Source of the DNA: Polyporus tsugae
Taxonomy: Eukaryota; Basidiomycota; Agaricomycetes; Polyporales; Polyporaceae
Length of the DNA: 64,000 nucleotides
Assembly (NCBI GenBank): GCA_024305745.1
Contig: JAHRBS010000010.1
Coordinates: 3,727,501 to 3,791,500, forward strand
Direction of reading: 5' to 3'
Below are positions 1 to 9,841 of the stretch, piece after piece. A program made the translations under genes and the position numbers. A model generated the notes under the pieces. It was given only the letters and a program-made list of their open reading frames with translations. It did not search any database and was not told the origin of the DNA. Position 1 is the stretch's first letter; each line of letters opens with the position of its first letter.

Positions 1-2678
1 TTCGTTGTCTGTTTCTTTGGTGCTTCCCTCCAAGGTCAATTCCATATCCTCATTGAGGATCTTCCTGACCTTGCATGGCATTCGTCGGCCAGGCTTCTTT
101 CCTTTAGGTCTGTCAGGACAGATCCTGGCCTGGTGCCCTGCCTTGTGACATATAAAACATAAGTTTTGTTGCATATGTTGTGAGCACTCTTCTACTGTCA
201 TCTTGTTTATGTCAGCAGAGGCACTGGTGTCGGGCTTTGCAGCATGCTCGAGCTGATTTCATTGTACTTTTGTTTGTGTGGTCGGGTGTTGGGTTCGACA
301 ACTTCTAAGGCTTGCATCAATTTGTCGATTGATGAGGTCCACTTTGTAGATGTCTGTGGCTCGTCCGATCCAGTCAATGATGGTCTTTGGGGCTGGGTAC
401 GAGGTTGAGATCTTTTGTTGTAGCCATACAGGTAGTGCATTCTGGTAGTACACCAGTCTGGCCAGGGGGTCTGCAACTTGACTCTTTCTAATGAGTTCAT
501 TGTAACATCCATTGAACTTGTGGATAGTTGGGTGGTTGGAGAGTTGGAGTTTTCCCAGTGATAGGAGGGCATTGTTGGCTTTATGAAGTGGCGAAAACAC
601 CAGTCTAAATTTGGCTTCAAATTCTGTCTATGTGGTTGCTCCTGGGTGCCTTTGTATTTCATCGATCTTATTTTCAACCCAATATTGCACAGTATCTCCT
701 CCAATGTAGGATAGGGCCGTCGCGATCTGGGCATGGTTGGTGTGGTACTTCCCGGGATCGCCCATAAAGAGAAGGAAGAGTTGGTCAAGAAATTTCTGAG
801 ATTTAGATCAATCCCCAGAAAAGATGTCAGGGGCTTTAATCTTGACTTTTCCTCCTGCCATTTGAGGAATGGAGACTGCATTGAACTGCAGTCCACCAGG
901 TCCTCCTGGTCCTCCGGGTTCCAGACTTCCTCCTCCTCCTGGTGGACCTCTAGATTTGTCTTGAGGTTCCTCGTCTTTGGGTTCTTCCTCTGGCCTTTTT
1001 CCCTTGTCTTCTGAGGTGCTACCAGATGTTCCAGCCCCCAGCATTCTGGGAATGGGTTTGACTCGTTGTGCAAGAGTTGAACCATAGGCTGCGCTAGCGC
1101 TCTCGGAGGGTGTAACTTTTGTTCTTTTTGGGAAGAGTTCCTCAATGTGAGCAGTGTTAAAAGGAGGTAGACGATGGTTTGTTTGTCGATATAGCTGGGG
1201 TTGTCGTGAATGGTGGCGACCACATCCTCGGCTGTTTCTTTGTTGGGGTCCCATGAGCCTAAATAGTTTCCTCCTTTGAATAAGAATGCATATCTGGCAA
1301 TACGGGTTTGGACATAATCGTGTCCCATGTCCATGAGTGTGGCTTCTGGTTCTGATGAGTGTTTAGAGGCCGGACTATGGTTTGTTGCTGGTGATTCGGG
1401 TGACTGTTATTCCTTCGGAACAGTTGTTGCTTCGGATGTTTCTGGTGTCTGTTCTTCCGGCGGGTTTGTTTGCTTTGTCACTTCCAGAGTGACTGGAGGT
1501 AGTGTCTTGGTTACAAGCTTTAGTGAAGGAATTCAGCTTGTTGGTGTGACCGAACTGCCTGTGGGAGTCCTTGGTGCTGGTTTAACTGCCTTGAATTTCT
1601 TGTACATGAACTCGGTCTTGATGGTTTTTTCCTGTCTTAGTATTGGTTGCACAAATATGTCTGTGTAGTTGCTGGTGTCTGCAATGCGTTGATACCTTTC
1701 TGGGCAGAGTTCACGAAAACACAGTGTCCACCCTTGAGTTCCTTTGTGCTGATCGCGGTTTTGGTCTGCGTGATATGTGTGTACTTTTCCTATGCACAAT
1801 AGTTCTGTGCTAGATGTATACTGCTTAATTGGTTTGTCTTCTGTGTAGGTTCAGAAGCCTCTTGGTGTCGAGGTACTTCTGGAGTGTAGTGAGGTCATGT
1901 CGGAATGAGGGGTCCATTAGGTTGGTTGGATCGAAGATGTAGTTCTTTAGGTACCAAATTTGGTTTTCAATAAACTGTGCAAATGGATCTGGGAGTATGA
2001 CGTAAGGCAGCAGGATTCAAAATGCCCAGGTGTTGAATATGCCCTCAATCACTTGGAGATGATTGAGTGCGTTTTGAACTAGGTCTGAATTGTATCCTGG
2101 GTTGTTGCCTTGGATGTCTCTGAGGTTGCTGCATACAACGGTGAATAGATCCCAGATGTGAACTAGTGTCTGCTGTTTGAATCAAAGGAGGCCTTTGGTA
2201 GAGGTCTTGCTGTCGGCTTTCGTGGATAGTTCTATTGAATGGGTACTTCCAGAGTCTATTCTTTCGACTGGGAGTACGATTCCTGACTTGCGAACGATGT
2301 TTTCCTCAGCTTGGGATAGTCTGACTTCTTGCCAAAGAGGACTCAATCAGAGTACTCAGGGTTGTGTTGTGCTGGACGAGGGTGTTTCTATCAAGGGAAA
2401 TCTTTCTCCTTGTAGTGTAACACTACTTGGTTGGGGGTTCCTCGGTCGGAGTGGTGGTGTGTCTGGTAGGACTGCTTGTGGTCCTCTGCATCTGGGGTCT
2501 TTGGGTGGTGGCGTTGGCGGCCTAACTGTTTCCTCTTCCATTGTCCTGAACAGATGTATGATGGTTGGACGGACTCTCTGAGTCGCTTCTGGCTGGCTAG
2601 TGTAACATGGAAAGTTTGCAAAAATATTGGTCGGAGGTCTTTCACAGTTGTGGAAGAGCTTTCTATTGATTCAATCAA
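1..2678 (-). pseudogene. Decayed gag of element A
   Basis: Pieces of one capsid/nucleocapsid polyprotein can be followed on the minus strand in shifting frames: an N-terminal piece near 2678-2391, a middle piece at 1799-1533, a Gly/Pro-rich linker ending in KIKAPDIFSGD near 808 (the capsid start typical of fungal gag), a helical capsid segment at 600-259, and a zinc knuckle CFICHKAGHQARIC (C-x2-C-x4-H-x4-C) near 165-125. The capsid is broken directly after IFSGD by a TGA where the family normally has Trp, followed by frameshifts. The assignment to gag is firm; the exact start is not. Confidence 0.7.
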
Positions 2679-2940
2679 TTTTTGCTGGTGGGTTCGCTGT
2701 GATAGCTTATATGCCTAAATGTCCTTCTGTTCTGTTGTAAGTCGGTCTGTTGACTTGTTGACCTTCTTGAACTTCTGTGTTCAAGGCTGTGCTGGGTACT
2801 ACACAGTAACTTCCTCGCTTGTCAAAGTCTGGAGGTTACTTTTCGGCGTAGGTCTGGACTTCACTACTAGCACCGGACTATAGTGACAGTCATTGGTCAT
2901 GTGTTGTGGATTCTCTGTACCTGAAGAGGTAGAGCGTAAA

Positions 2941-2952
2941 AGTTTTCAGTCT
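2941..2952 (-). other. Self-priming primer-binding site of element A
   Basis: Two bases (TT) beyond the 3' end of the LTR, the minus strand reads AGACTGAAAACT. This is the exact reverse complement of AGTTTTCAGTCT, which lies about 30 bases downstream of the TATA box inside the LTR, where transcription should start. In the Tf1/sushi group the 5' end of the element RNA folds back on such a site and primes reverse transcription without a tRNA. The sequence match is direct; the mechanism is inferred from that group. Confidence 0.7.
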
Positions 2953-2954
2953 AA

Positions 2955-3437
2955 TGTTACGTCTCAACTATCGAACTCCTTAGTTTGATGAGTTCAGATG
3001 TTTAGACCAAGAACTAGTTGTCAACTAGAGGTTGAATACTAGAGCGAGGAGCTCTAAAAGACGTAGGATGTATAGGAAGATTGCCACTGGGGCGATCTTA
3101 TAGAATACACAAGAGACTGAAAACTGGGGGTCACTCCTGAGGTGTCGCCCCTTATATACACGAGTGGATGCTGCGGTCTCTAGGCTACCGGCTGCGGACT
3201 GTCTCTGGGTTATGGACTGCAGACTGCGGGCTGTGGACTGTGGGCTGCGGGCTGTGGACTGTGGACTGCGGGAGGAGAGTGGGGAGTCAGTAGAGCTCGG
3301 TTTGTCCGCCGTAGAGCGGGATGGACGGGATAGCTTCCAGGATGCCTACTCCAGTGAATGCATTAGGGTAGCCTGGCGAACCAGGAGCGGTGAGGTAGTA
3401 GGAGATGTTGGGCCTAGCTAGGTATGCAATCGTAACA
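2955..3437 (-). repeat. LTR of element A (5' LTR)
   Basis: On the minus strand it starts TGTTACG and ends CGTAACA, the TG...CA form with short inverted ends usual for LTRs. It is 483 bp, exactly the length of the copy at 6388-6870, to which it is nearly identical in inverted orientation; the differences I compared by eye are transitions. A TATATAA box lies at 3152-3158 (minus strand), and the 12-base string expected at the RNA 5' end sits about 30 bases downstream of it at 3114-3125. Confidence 0.9.
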
Positions 3438-3445
3438 ACTACTTC

Positions 3446-3967
3446 ATGTTCTATGGATACAACGAGCGTGCCAACGCCGAAACCCTCAAATGCATCACGC
3501 ACTTACCTCGCATCGTCGGAGACGTTGTACATGGCCTCCTGCAACAATACTCCCCCGATGCCCACGACCTTCTGCAAGAAGACAATGTCTTTGTCTCATT
3601 CCGCACATACCCAGAGCTTGATGAAGTCACCCCCGATTTCACCATCTGCCACAGATTTACCTGGTCTCCACACCACCACTAAACAACTCCACACAACATG
3701 CACTGCATTGCAGCATACCAACCCAGATATGTCACAATCCAAGTCACAGACAGAACCGACAGCTACACCATACAATTCACCAAAGATGAATTTGAAAACG
3801 AACTCATCCTCGAGGACCTCACGGATCGCACCAGGTACCCCAAATGGGTATGTGATGGAGTCCATGACCAACTTGAAGACCACTACCCGGAGGTGTACAA
3901 ACAATTTGAGAGAACCAGCACTTTTATCCTATATAGATACATATTCATCTGCTACCCACCATTCTGA
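3446..3967 (+). pseudogene. Unrecognised reading frame in element B, with an in-frame stop
   Basis: Two open stretches in the same frame (3446-3682 and 3698-3967, 78 and 89 residues) are separated by one TAA and a few codons. They are acidic and show no zinc knuckle, signal peptide or membrane segment. I do not recognise the family. The frame begins close to the junction with the element A LTR, so its true N-terminus may have been cut off by that insertion. It shares frame with the larger reading frame downstream. Confidence 0.35.
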
Positions 3968-4423
3968 CGCATCCACGATTAAGCCGACACTACCCAGATC
4001 CTGGTGAAAATCAACTTCATTTGGACCTGGTTCTCCCCAATGGGAAGTCCCCTATGTAGTGGTAACTATAGTATACATATATGCACAGCCATGTAGCAAC
4101 CGCAAATGTGCAGAAAGAACCACAGAACATAGCCTTCTCACAGTATGCAGTGGAACAGCCCTGCGAAGCACGCAGTAAACCACTGCCCACAGTCAGAGGG
4201 GGTAGTATATAAATAGAAGGGTCAAGGCCAGTCAACGCTCAACCCCCCATTCTCTCATCTGCCTTACCAGCCTACTACATCTGCACACTTGATCATGCCT
4301 CGCACTCGCAACACCAGAGAACGCCCCCAGGGACCCATCTGACGAAGCGGCTGACACCTCACCGGACACAACACTCACTGTCCCATCCTCCCGACGCCTC
4401 CCAAGTTTATCACCAACCACCCC

Positions 4424-6538
4424 GTGATCAACTACAACCACCTCCCTCATGAACGGGTTTCACAGGAACAAGACGAGAACGCAACCATCACCAACCAGAT
4501 CGGCTGGGTCTCGATGCACCCAGATCTGCACGACCAGGTTCGTGCCCGCACCTATGATATCCTCTACTCCACCATCTTCATCGACCTGTATCGCACCTTC
4601 GCCAAGTTGGCAGTCTACCACACCAACCTCTATAACTACACCTCTCGATCTGGAGCCCCAAAGGTCGAGAAAGAGAAAGCATTAGCCATAGCGCAAGCAG
4701 CCTGGAACGAATGTATCCAGGCAGCCACTTGGCTCATGGAGTCTCTGTCCACGACTCGTATGATCTCCGTGCTCCGAGACCTACTTCTCACATTGCAACA
4801 ACACATTGACGAGGATGGTGTACAGTACTTCTCCCAGCCACTAAGGATCAACGACGATGCCGTCAAACGACACGAGGGACCCTCTTTGACTGCAAAGATC
4901 TCCGAAGTCCAGTTCTTTACCAAGCAGGACGATACCAAGTGGGATATCAAGTTCAACTTTGCAAACCAAGCCGCCATACTCCACCCGCCAAACACCAACC
5001 CTTGGGTAATCCCTCATGATCAGATCAAGGACATCATGTCACTGATACTCGAGATACAGACACTACCTGCTGGACAGCTGGCAGTGGACCCAAAGGATCT
5101 CATGGTCCCGCCAGTCAACCCCAAGGACTCCCCAACTGCCAACAACAAAGAAACCACTAATGTTGTGGCCGACGGCCTCGAACCACCGGTTGACGACTCA
5201 AACAAGGAGAACATCCCGCCCATTGGTCAACAGCACATCTTCAACTGTCCGCCAACTCCATTTCCCTTTCCTAACCAGCCACCTCCATCACCCTTACTCA
5301 CTATCTTCGAAGGCAGAACGATCAGGTCGCTGAGACCATCAGTCAGTCCTGTACCATTGTCAGTCTCCAATATCAGTTACATCTCTGACAGAAACTCGGG
5401 ATCCCTTCAGGCCAGATGGAACAACTATATCACTTATTGGGTCGGAGACACCAACTCACCCAGGCAGACACCTCCAATCTCCGAGTCGCTGAGCGTACTC
5501 TCCCTAGACGACTCTACACCTGACAAACCGCTCTTTCTGTTCTTCCCCGCACCACAGATTGATGGCACCAAGTCTCTCCCGGGACACCTTGGCCAGACCA
5601 CGGGCACAGGCCCCTGACCTTGGCAATATGTCGCCCAACTCATGGACTCCACCATTGTTGTCCACAAAGACCAGTTCCCGGCGGACTGGTCCCATGACCA
5701 CATTGACTCGCTCCTCCTATCCATTATCCCAACATTGACGAAAGCACAGCTTGCACAGTTCTGGGTCTACCTAGATGGAGGACTTGTGCGACTACTCGAC
5801 ATGAAGTGCTCACTCATCGCCAAGAATGACCTAGCCCTCAACTACTACAACGAACCATTCCTCCAGATGTACCCAACCTCTGCCACAGAAGTTTGCAACT
5901 GGAGGACACTCCACAGGATGGAACCCACAGTGACCATGATGCGAAGCCTCGCCAAAGACTGTCTGGCACCTAGCCAAAGGAAGTGGGTCATCTCCACACA
6001 AGACAAGATCGCTGTATCAGACTGCAACGAACACCTCCACTGCACGGCAGCAGATCTTGATGGTTGCGCACTAGAACTCAACCCAACGGCACCCCTCCCT
6101 TTGGGACTTGCAGCTTGCCACCTCGATGGGGTATGGTACATCTGCAACTCCGACCACCAGTTCTTTGCTCTCTGCGTCAGCGGATTTGACATTATCGATA
6201 TCACGTATGGATTCCTACCCTCAACTATGAGCGTCCGGATCAACAAACTCAACTACATCGCCGACAACTACCCCACGGACAGAGAATTCGACATTCTTGT
6301 CCAGGAATCCCACAACAAACAGGAATGGCAGGCAGATCTCAATGCAACATTCGGTCGAGACAACCTTGGAGGGGAAGAGGAGGGTAATGTTACGATTGCA
6401 TACCCAGCTAGGCCCAACATCTCCTACTACCTCACTGCTCCTGGTTCGCCAGGCTACCCTAATGCATTCACTGGAGTAGGCATCCTGGAAGCTATCCCGT
6501 CCATCCCGCTCTACGGCGGACAAACCGAGCTCTACTGA
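4424..6538 (+). pseudogene. Large unrecognised protein frame of element B, interrupted by one stop
   Basis: The frame 4424-5617 (397 residues) ends at a TGA and continues in the same frame from 5642 to a stop at 6536-6538 inside the LTR. The N-terminal part is helical; a Pro/Ser/Asn-rich linker of about 150 residues follows; the second part is globular, with Cys, Trp and Tyr residues (for example CNWRTLHRM and GVWYICNSDHQFFALC). No retroviral catalytic motif, chromodomain, zinc knuckle or clear membrane segment is visible. Its place just upstream of the polypurine tract is where an env-like or other accessory 3' frame would sit in an LTR element. The function is unknown. Confidence 0.45.
6368..6387 (+). 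other. Polypurine tract of element B
   Basis: A nearly pure A/G run (GGAGGGGAAGAGGAGGGTAA) ends directly at the TGTTACG start of the LTR. In LTR elements this RNase H-resistant stretch primes plus-strand DNA synthesis. Its position fixes the LTR as a 3' LTR read on the plus strand. Confidence 0.75.
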
Positions 6539-6870
6539 CTCCCCACTCTCCTCCCGCAGTCCACAGTCCACAGCCCGCAGCCCACAGTCCACAGCCCGCA
6601 GTCTGCAGTCCATAACCCAGAGACAGTCCGCAGCCGGTAGCCTAGAGACCGCAGCATCCACTCGTGTATATAAGGGGCGACACCTCAGGAGTGACCCCCA
6701 GTTTTCAGTCTCTTGTGTATTCTATAAGATCGCCCCAGTGGCAATCTTCCTATACATCCTACGTCTCCTAGAGCTCCTCGCTCTAGTATTCAACCTCTAA
6801 TCAACAACTAGTTCTTGGTCTAAACATCTGAACTCATCAAACTAAGGAGTTTGATAGTTGAGACGTAACA
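6388..6870 (+). repeat. LTR of element B (3' LTR)
   Basis: The 483-bp repeat begins TGTTACG and ends CGTAACA, with a TATATAA box at 6667-6673 and the putative RNA start string AGTTTTCAGTCT at 6700-6711. It is the inverted counterpart of 2955-3437. A GC-rich run of CTGCGGG/CTGTGG-like repeats lies upstream of the TATA box. Confidence 0.9.
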
Positions 6871-7577
6871 AGGAGGACGGCAAGAGGGTACTCCATCATT
6901 GACTACTAGTCAGCGATACATTCCAATCCACAGGAACTGAGAGGGTGGTGTCAGACGGCAAGTTCTGCACATCATGTTGGCACACTCGTGGGGGTAATTG
7001 GATATGTGTTTCTTCTTCCTTATGTGATAACTGTCCATCATCTATGGAACAGTGAATGTGAATTGTGCAGGGCATGACACATGCACAGGACATGCACACG
7101 AGTCAGACGAGCTTCATCCTCACATGCCCAAATTTGGCAACCTAGGCACCCATCAATTTGCTAGGACCATGACCGCAGACTGTCTCCTTCTTGCCTTTGA
7201 GATCATCCCGGACTGCCGAGCTAAGTATAGACCCTCTTGTGAATCCGGGGAATGACCTACCATGCTGATCCACGAGCAGTAGCTCAGCATGATTCCATGG
7301 CAACCTTTCCAGTCCCTCCATGACCATCATCTCTCACTGGTTCAAGTTCCCCCTTCGACACCTGGCTTCTCACCGTGTTTGTCTCCATTTGCACTTATCT
7401 TCCTCTCCCACTAGGCCCCACTTGACAACTTATATGACACCATGGATGACAGCACAGACACTCTCGAACAACGTAACAACATGGCGGCAAGAATCCAGGA
7501 TGGGCAGGGAGGATAACAGGCGAAAGGGTGGGCAGGGGGCTGGTATGGAGGACACGGAGATGTGGAGCCACAAAGTT
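6871..7577. other. Sequence between elements B and C, with a short frame cut by element C
   Basis: No gene is recognised here. A plus-strand open stretch near 7430-7577 reads into the left LTR of element C. If C is removed, the same frame continues at 13944 through VNEAQMGQNN to a good GTAAGT splice donor at 13977. This may be an exon of an older gene or transposon split by C, but I cannot identify it. Confidence 0.3.
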
Positions 7578-7964
7578 TGTCATGAATGTTCTATTTGGCG
7601 CCTGCCACCAGCGCCTCAGTTTCCTTTTCCAGATGATCTACTTCTCACGTCATACTTATTGTTCTCCATTGCATTGTATCTCGTCCTTTGTTCTCTAGCA
7701 CAATAGCTCCTTATTGTCCATCGTCGCTATTGTTCCGTTTCCATTGTTCACCCATGTCCATAGTTACCTATTGTCCCCGGGTTCCCATTGTCCTCTATAC
7801 GTATATAAGGACCTGTACTTCGCTGCCTGGAGACCTCAGTTTTGACCTCTTATCTCCAGCCCTGACTGTTGAGCCTTGCTCCGCTCTCGCTGCACAAGTG
7901 CTCGTTGGTGCTCCTGCTCGTCTCATATGTATCCCTGATCCTTGCTCGATGCTCAGTTGTAACA
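7578..7964 (+). repeat. 5' LTR of element C
   Basis: This 387-bp repeat runs from TGTCATG to GTAACA. The first 270 or so bases match the 3' LTR at 13557-13943 by eye. All differences I found (about 10) are transitions in the last ~120 bases. Confidence 0.93.
7802..7848 (+). promoter_or_regulatory. TATA box and predicted RNA 5' end of element C
   Basis: TATATAA at 7802-7808 is followed about 36 bases later by AGTTTTGACCT (7838-7848). The reverse complement of that string, with one transition, occurs just after the LTR at 7967-7977, which supports this as the RNA 5' end. Confidence 0.6.
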
Positions 7965-7966
7965 TT

Positions 7967-7977
7967 AGGTCGAAACT
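7967..7977 (+). other. Self-priming primer-binding site of element C
   Basis: AGGTCGAAACT lies two bases (TT) after the 5' LTR, the same spacing as in element A. It matches the reverse complement of AGTTTTGACCT in the LTR at 10 of 11 positions; the mismatch is a transition. This is the Tf1-type arrangement in which the RNA 5' end primes its own copying. Confidence 0.65.
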
Positions 7978-8357
7978 TCTCCACGAGCACCAGCGCACCT
8001 TTCCCCCAGGAGTTTACACATGTTTATCATTCCCCTCATATGGTACGCACTCAGACCCTCTGTGTTGGCCTAGCGTAGTGCACGCTCTAGTCACACCATT
8101 GGACGTGGTCTTGATTCAACTCGAGGCTTGCCACTTTCAGTGGTACAGTGCACGGAAAGCTCCTAATCCGAGACCCCAGCACTGATAGAAGTGGTCCACC
8201 TCACGGCGTGGGAGGCTAGAGAAAGGCGGCGAAACAAAGCCAAGGCAGAACACCCCCGGGCTCGTGTCCCTTGTGGTTAAAACACAGCAATAGGCTGAGG
8301 AGGCTGAGCAGACAGTGTTGGATTGTGCACCTGCCGTCTCTGTTCCTTGGATAGGAA

Positions 8358-9764
8358 GTGAGTTCCAACAACCTGGTGAGCTGCAGTACATACGGGCACG
8401 TCTTCCATGTTGTCGCAGTCAAAGACCAGCATTGGAATGAGTTAGACTCACAGTGGTACATCTGCAAACAACAACCCTGCCCCAACCGGTCGAACACCCT
8501 TGACTGGGACGAGGAAAGCTGGTCTCAATATCCCAGTTTTGTCTCAACCGCCCCAGAGCAGAACAATCTCATCACCCAGTCACAACCCAGAGTCCCTACC
8601 AACCGCCTTCCACGAGCAGCCTCTGCTGCTGCAATCAGCCGACCAGGCACATGTCCCCCTAGCCGTGCTCCTAGTCGTATCCCCACTCCCAGCGGATCAC
8701 CCTCATTGGGATCCATTCCACTTGGCCAAGCACTTGCACTAGCCAGTGACCATATTGCACAATGAACATCCAACCCCCCACCCACACCCTCTCCAGCAGG
8801 GACCCCTCCACAACAAACTGTTGTTCTTAACACCCCGAGTAGCCCCTCCCCTGTGCCAAGTCCCTCCCCTGTGCCAAGTCCCTCACCCATGCCAAGTCCC
8901 TCTCTACCCTCATCGCCTGCTTTCACCATGGCCACGCCCACTCCCTTCAATGTCTCCAAACTCCTCTCTCAAATCGCCCCTCGTGAGTACGATGGAAAAC
9001 TCACGCAGGAAGGGCTTCGCTTTGTAGCTAACGCCCGCATCTACTACAATCTTCTCGAGGTGCAAGGTGTCGCGCACGAGATCCGCTGGATCACGATCCT
9101 CAACAAGTTGACCAGTGGCACTGCTGAATAGGCCGGTCCATACATTGTCACGGTGGCCAGCAGCAATGTTGTGTGGTCGGACTTTGCAGCCTTTGAAGGG
9201 TCATTCAAGGCGCACTTCTGCGCTGCGGACGATGAGGAAGCGGCCATCGCAGAACTCACCAAACTCTGCAAGGCTTCGCATCCGCTTGGCACTGTCAAGG
9301 ACTATACCAGTCAGTTCAATGCCATTGCTGCTCGCACCAGGTTTGGTGACGCGGATAAGTGCGAACGGTACCGCACAGCACTCCCTTACAAGATCAAGGA
9401 CACCTTTGCAACCATAGTGCACGACATCTCGGACCTCACCAAGATCCAGAAAGTCACGCTGCAGATGGACCAGCAACTTGCTGCACGCGAGGAGGAACGG
9501 CCAAAGCAATTTGGATGGAAGAAGAAGGGCGAAAAGGCAGCCACCTCTGGTTTGGGCAAGAAGAAGTTTGATGGCGAGTGCTGGAACTGCGGTGAGAAAG
9601 GACATCCCGTGTTCCGCTGCCCAAAGCCCAAGGTCGAGGGCCAACGGGCTGCCTCTTCTTCCTCATCCAGTACCAATGAGCTCACAACACTCAAGGCCCA
9701 GCTCAAGGCAATGGAGGAAAAGATCACTGCCCTTACAGTGGTTGATAAGAAAGAGGGTTTTTGA
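8358..9764 (+). pseudogene. gag of element C, with two in-frame stops
   Basis: One frame can be followed from 8358 to the stop at 9764, broken by TGA at 8763-8765 and TAG at 9129-9131. The N-terminal part is Pro/Ser-rich with short PSP-type repeats near 8840-8900. The capsid begins around residues SKLLSQIAPREYDGKL and contains the helical stretch typical of fungal gag (VKDYTSQFNAIAARTRFGD). A zinc knuckle, CWNCGEKGHPVFRC, follows near 9580-9625, then a short coiled-coil tail. In the family the second stop position is normally Trp, so a G-to-A change explains it. The protein would package element RNA in virus-like particles. Confidence 0.85.
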
Positions 9765-9841
9765 TTAGAACCACATTGGACGCTGCATGTGCTGGTTCCT
9801 GTAGTAATAGTTGATTTTCTGTACTGGGTTCATTGTTTGTA

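Larger units (their letters stand above)
1..3437 (-). mobile_element. Ty3/gypsy-type LTR retrotransposon A, 5' part (continues beyond the left edge)
   Basis: Read on the minus strand this is a 483-bp LTR (3437-2955), a self-complementary primer site, a leader and a decayed gag that runs off the window with a zinc knuckle near its end. The order LTR, primer site, gag is that of the 5' end of a Ty3/gypsy element. No pol is visible because the window stops. The LTR is the same family as the plus-strand LTR at 6388-6870, so A probably inserted into element B in opposite orientation. Gag carries frameshifts and stops, so the element is dead. Confidence 0.75.
3438..6870 (+). mobile_element. LTR retrotransposon B, 3' part ending in a polypurine tract and LTR
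   Basis: This plus-strand segment ends in a purine-rich tract (6368-6387) immediately followed by a 483-bp LTR, the arrangement at the 3' end of an LTR element. Its left edge is the 5' end of element A, which carries the same LTR in opposite orientation. The simplest reading is that A inserted into B and the 5' part of B lies left of the window. The interior holds reading frames with no resemblance I can see to gag, protease, reverse transcriptase or integrase. Inversion or self-integration of a single element is an alternative. Confidence 0.6.

Noticed and set aside
207..1334. The 375-residue minus-strand frame as the true gag
   Set aside because: The gag motifs (KIKAPDIFSGD, the helical capsid segment) lie in another frame; this frame is only partly the gag after frameshifts.
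2955..6870. The 483-bp inverted repeats as the terminal inverted repeats of one DNA transposon
   Set aside because: Each repeat itself starts TGTTACG and ends CGTAACA, has a TATA box, and is joined to a polypurine tract or a primer site, which are LTR features. The outer flanks (tctaa and aggag) show no shared target duplication.
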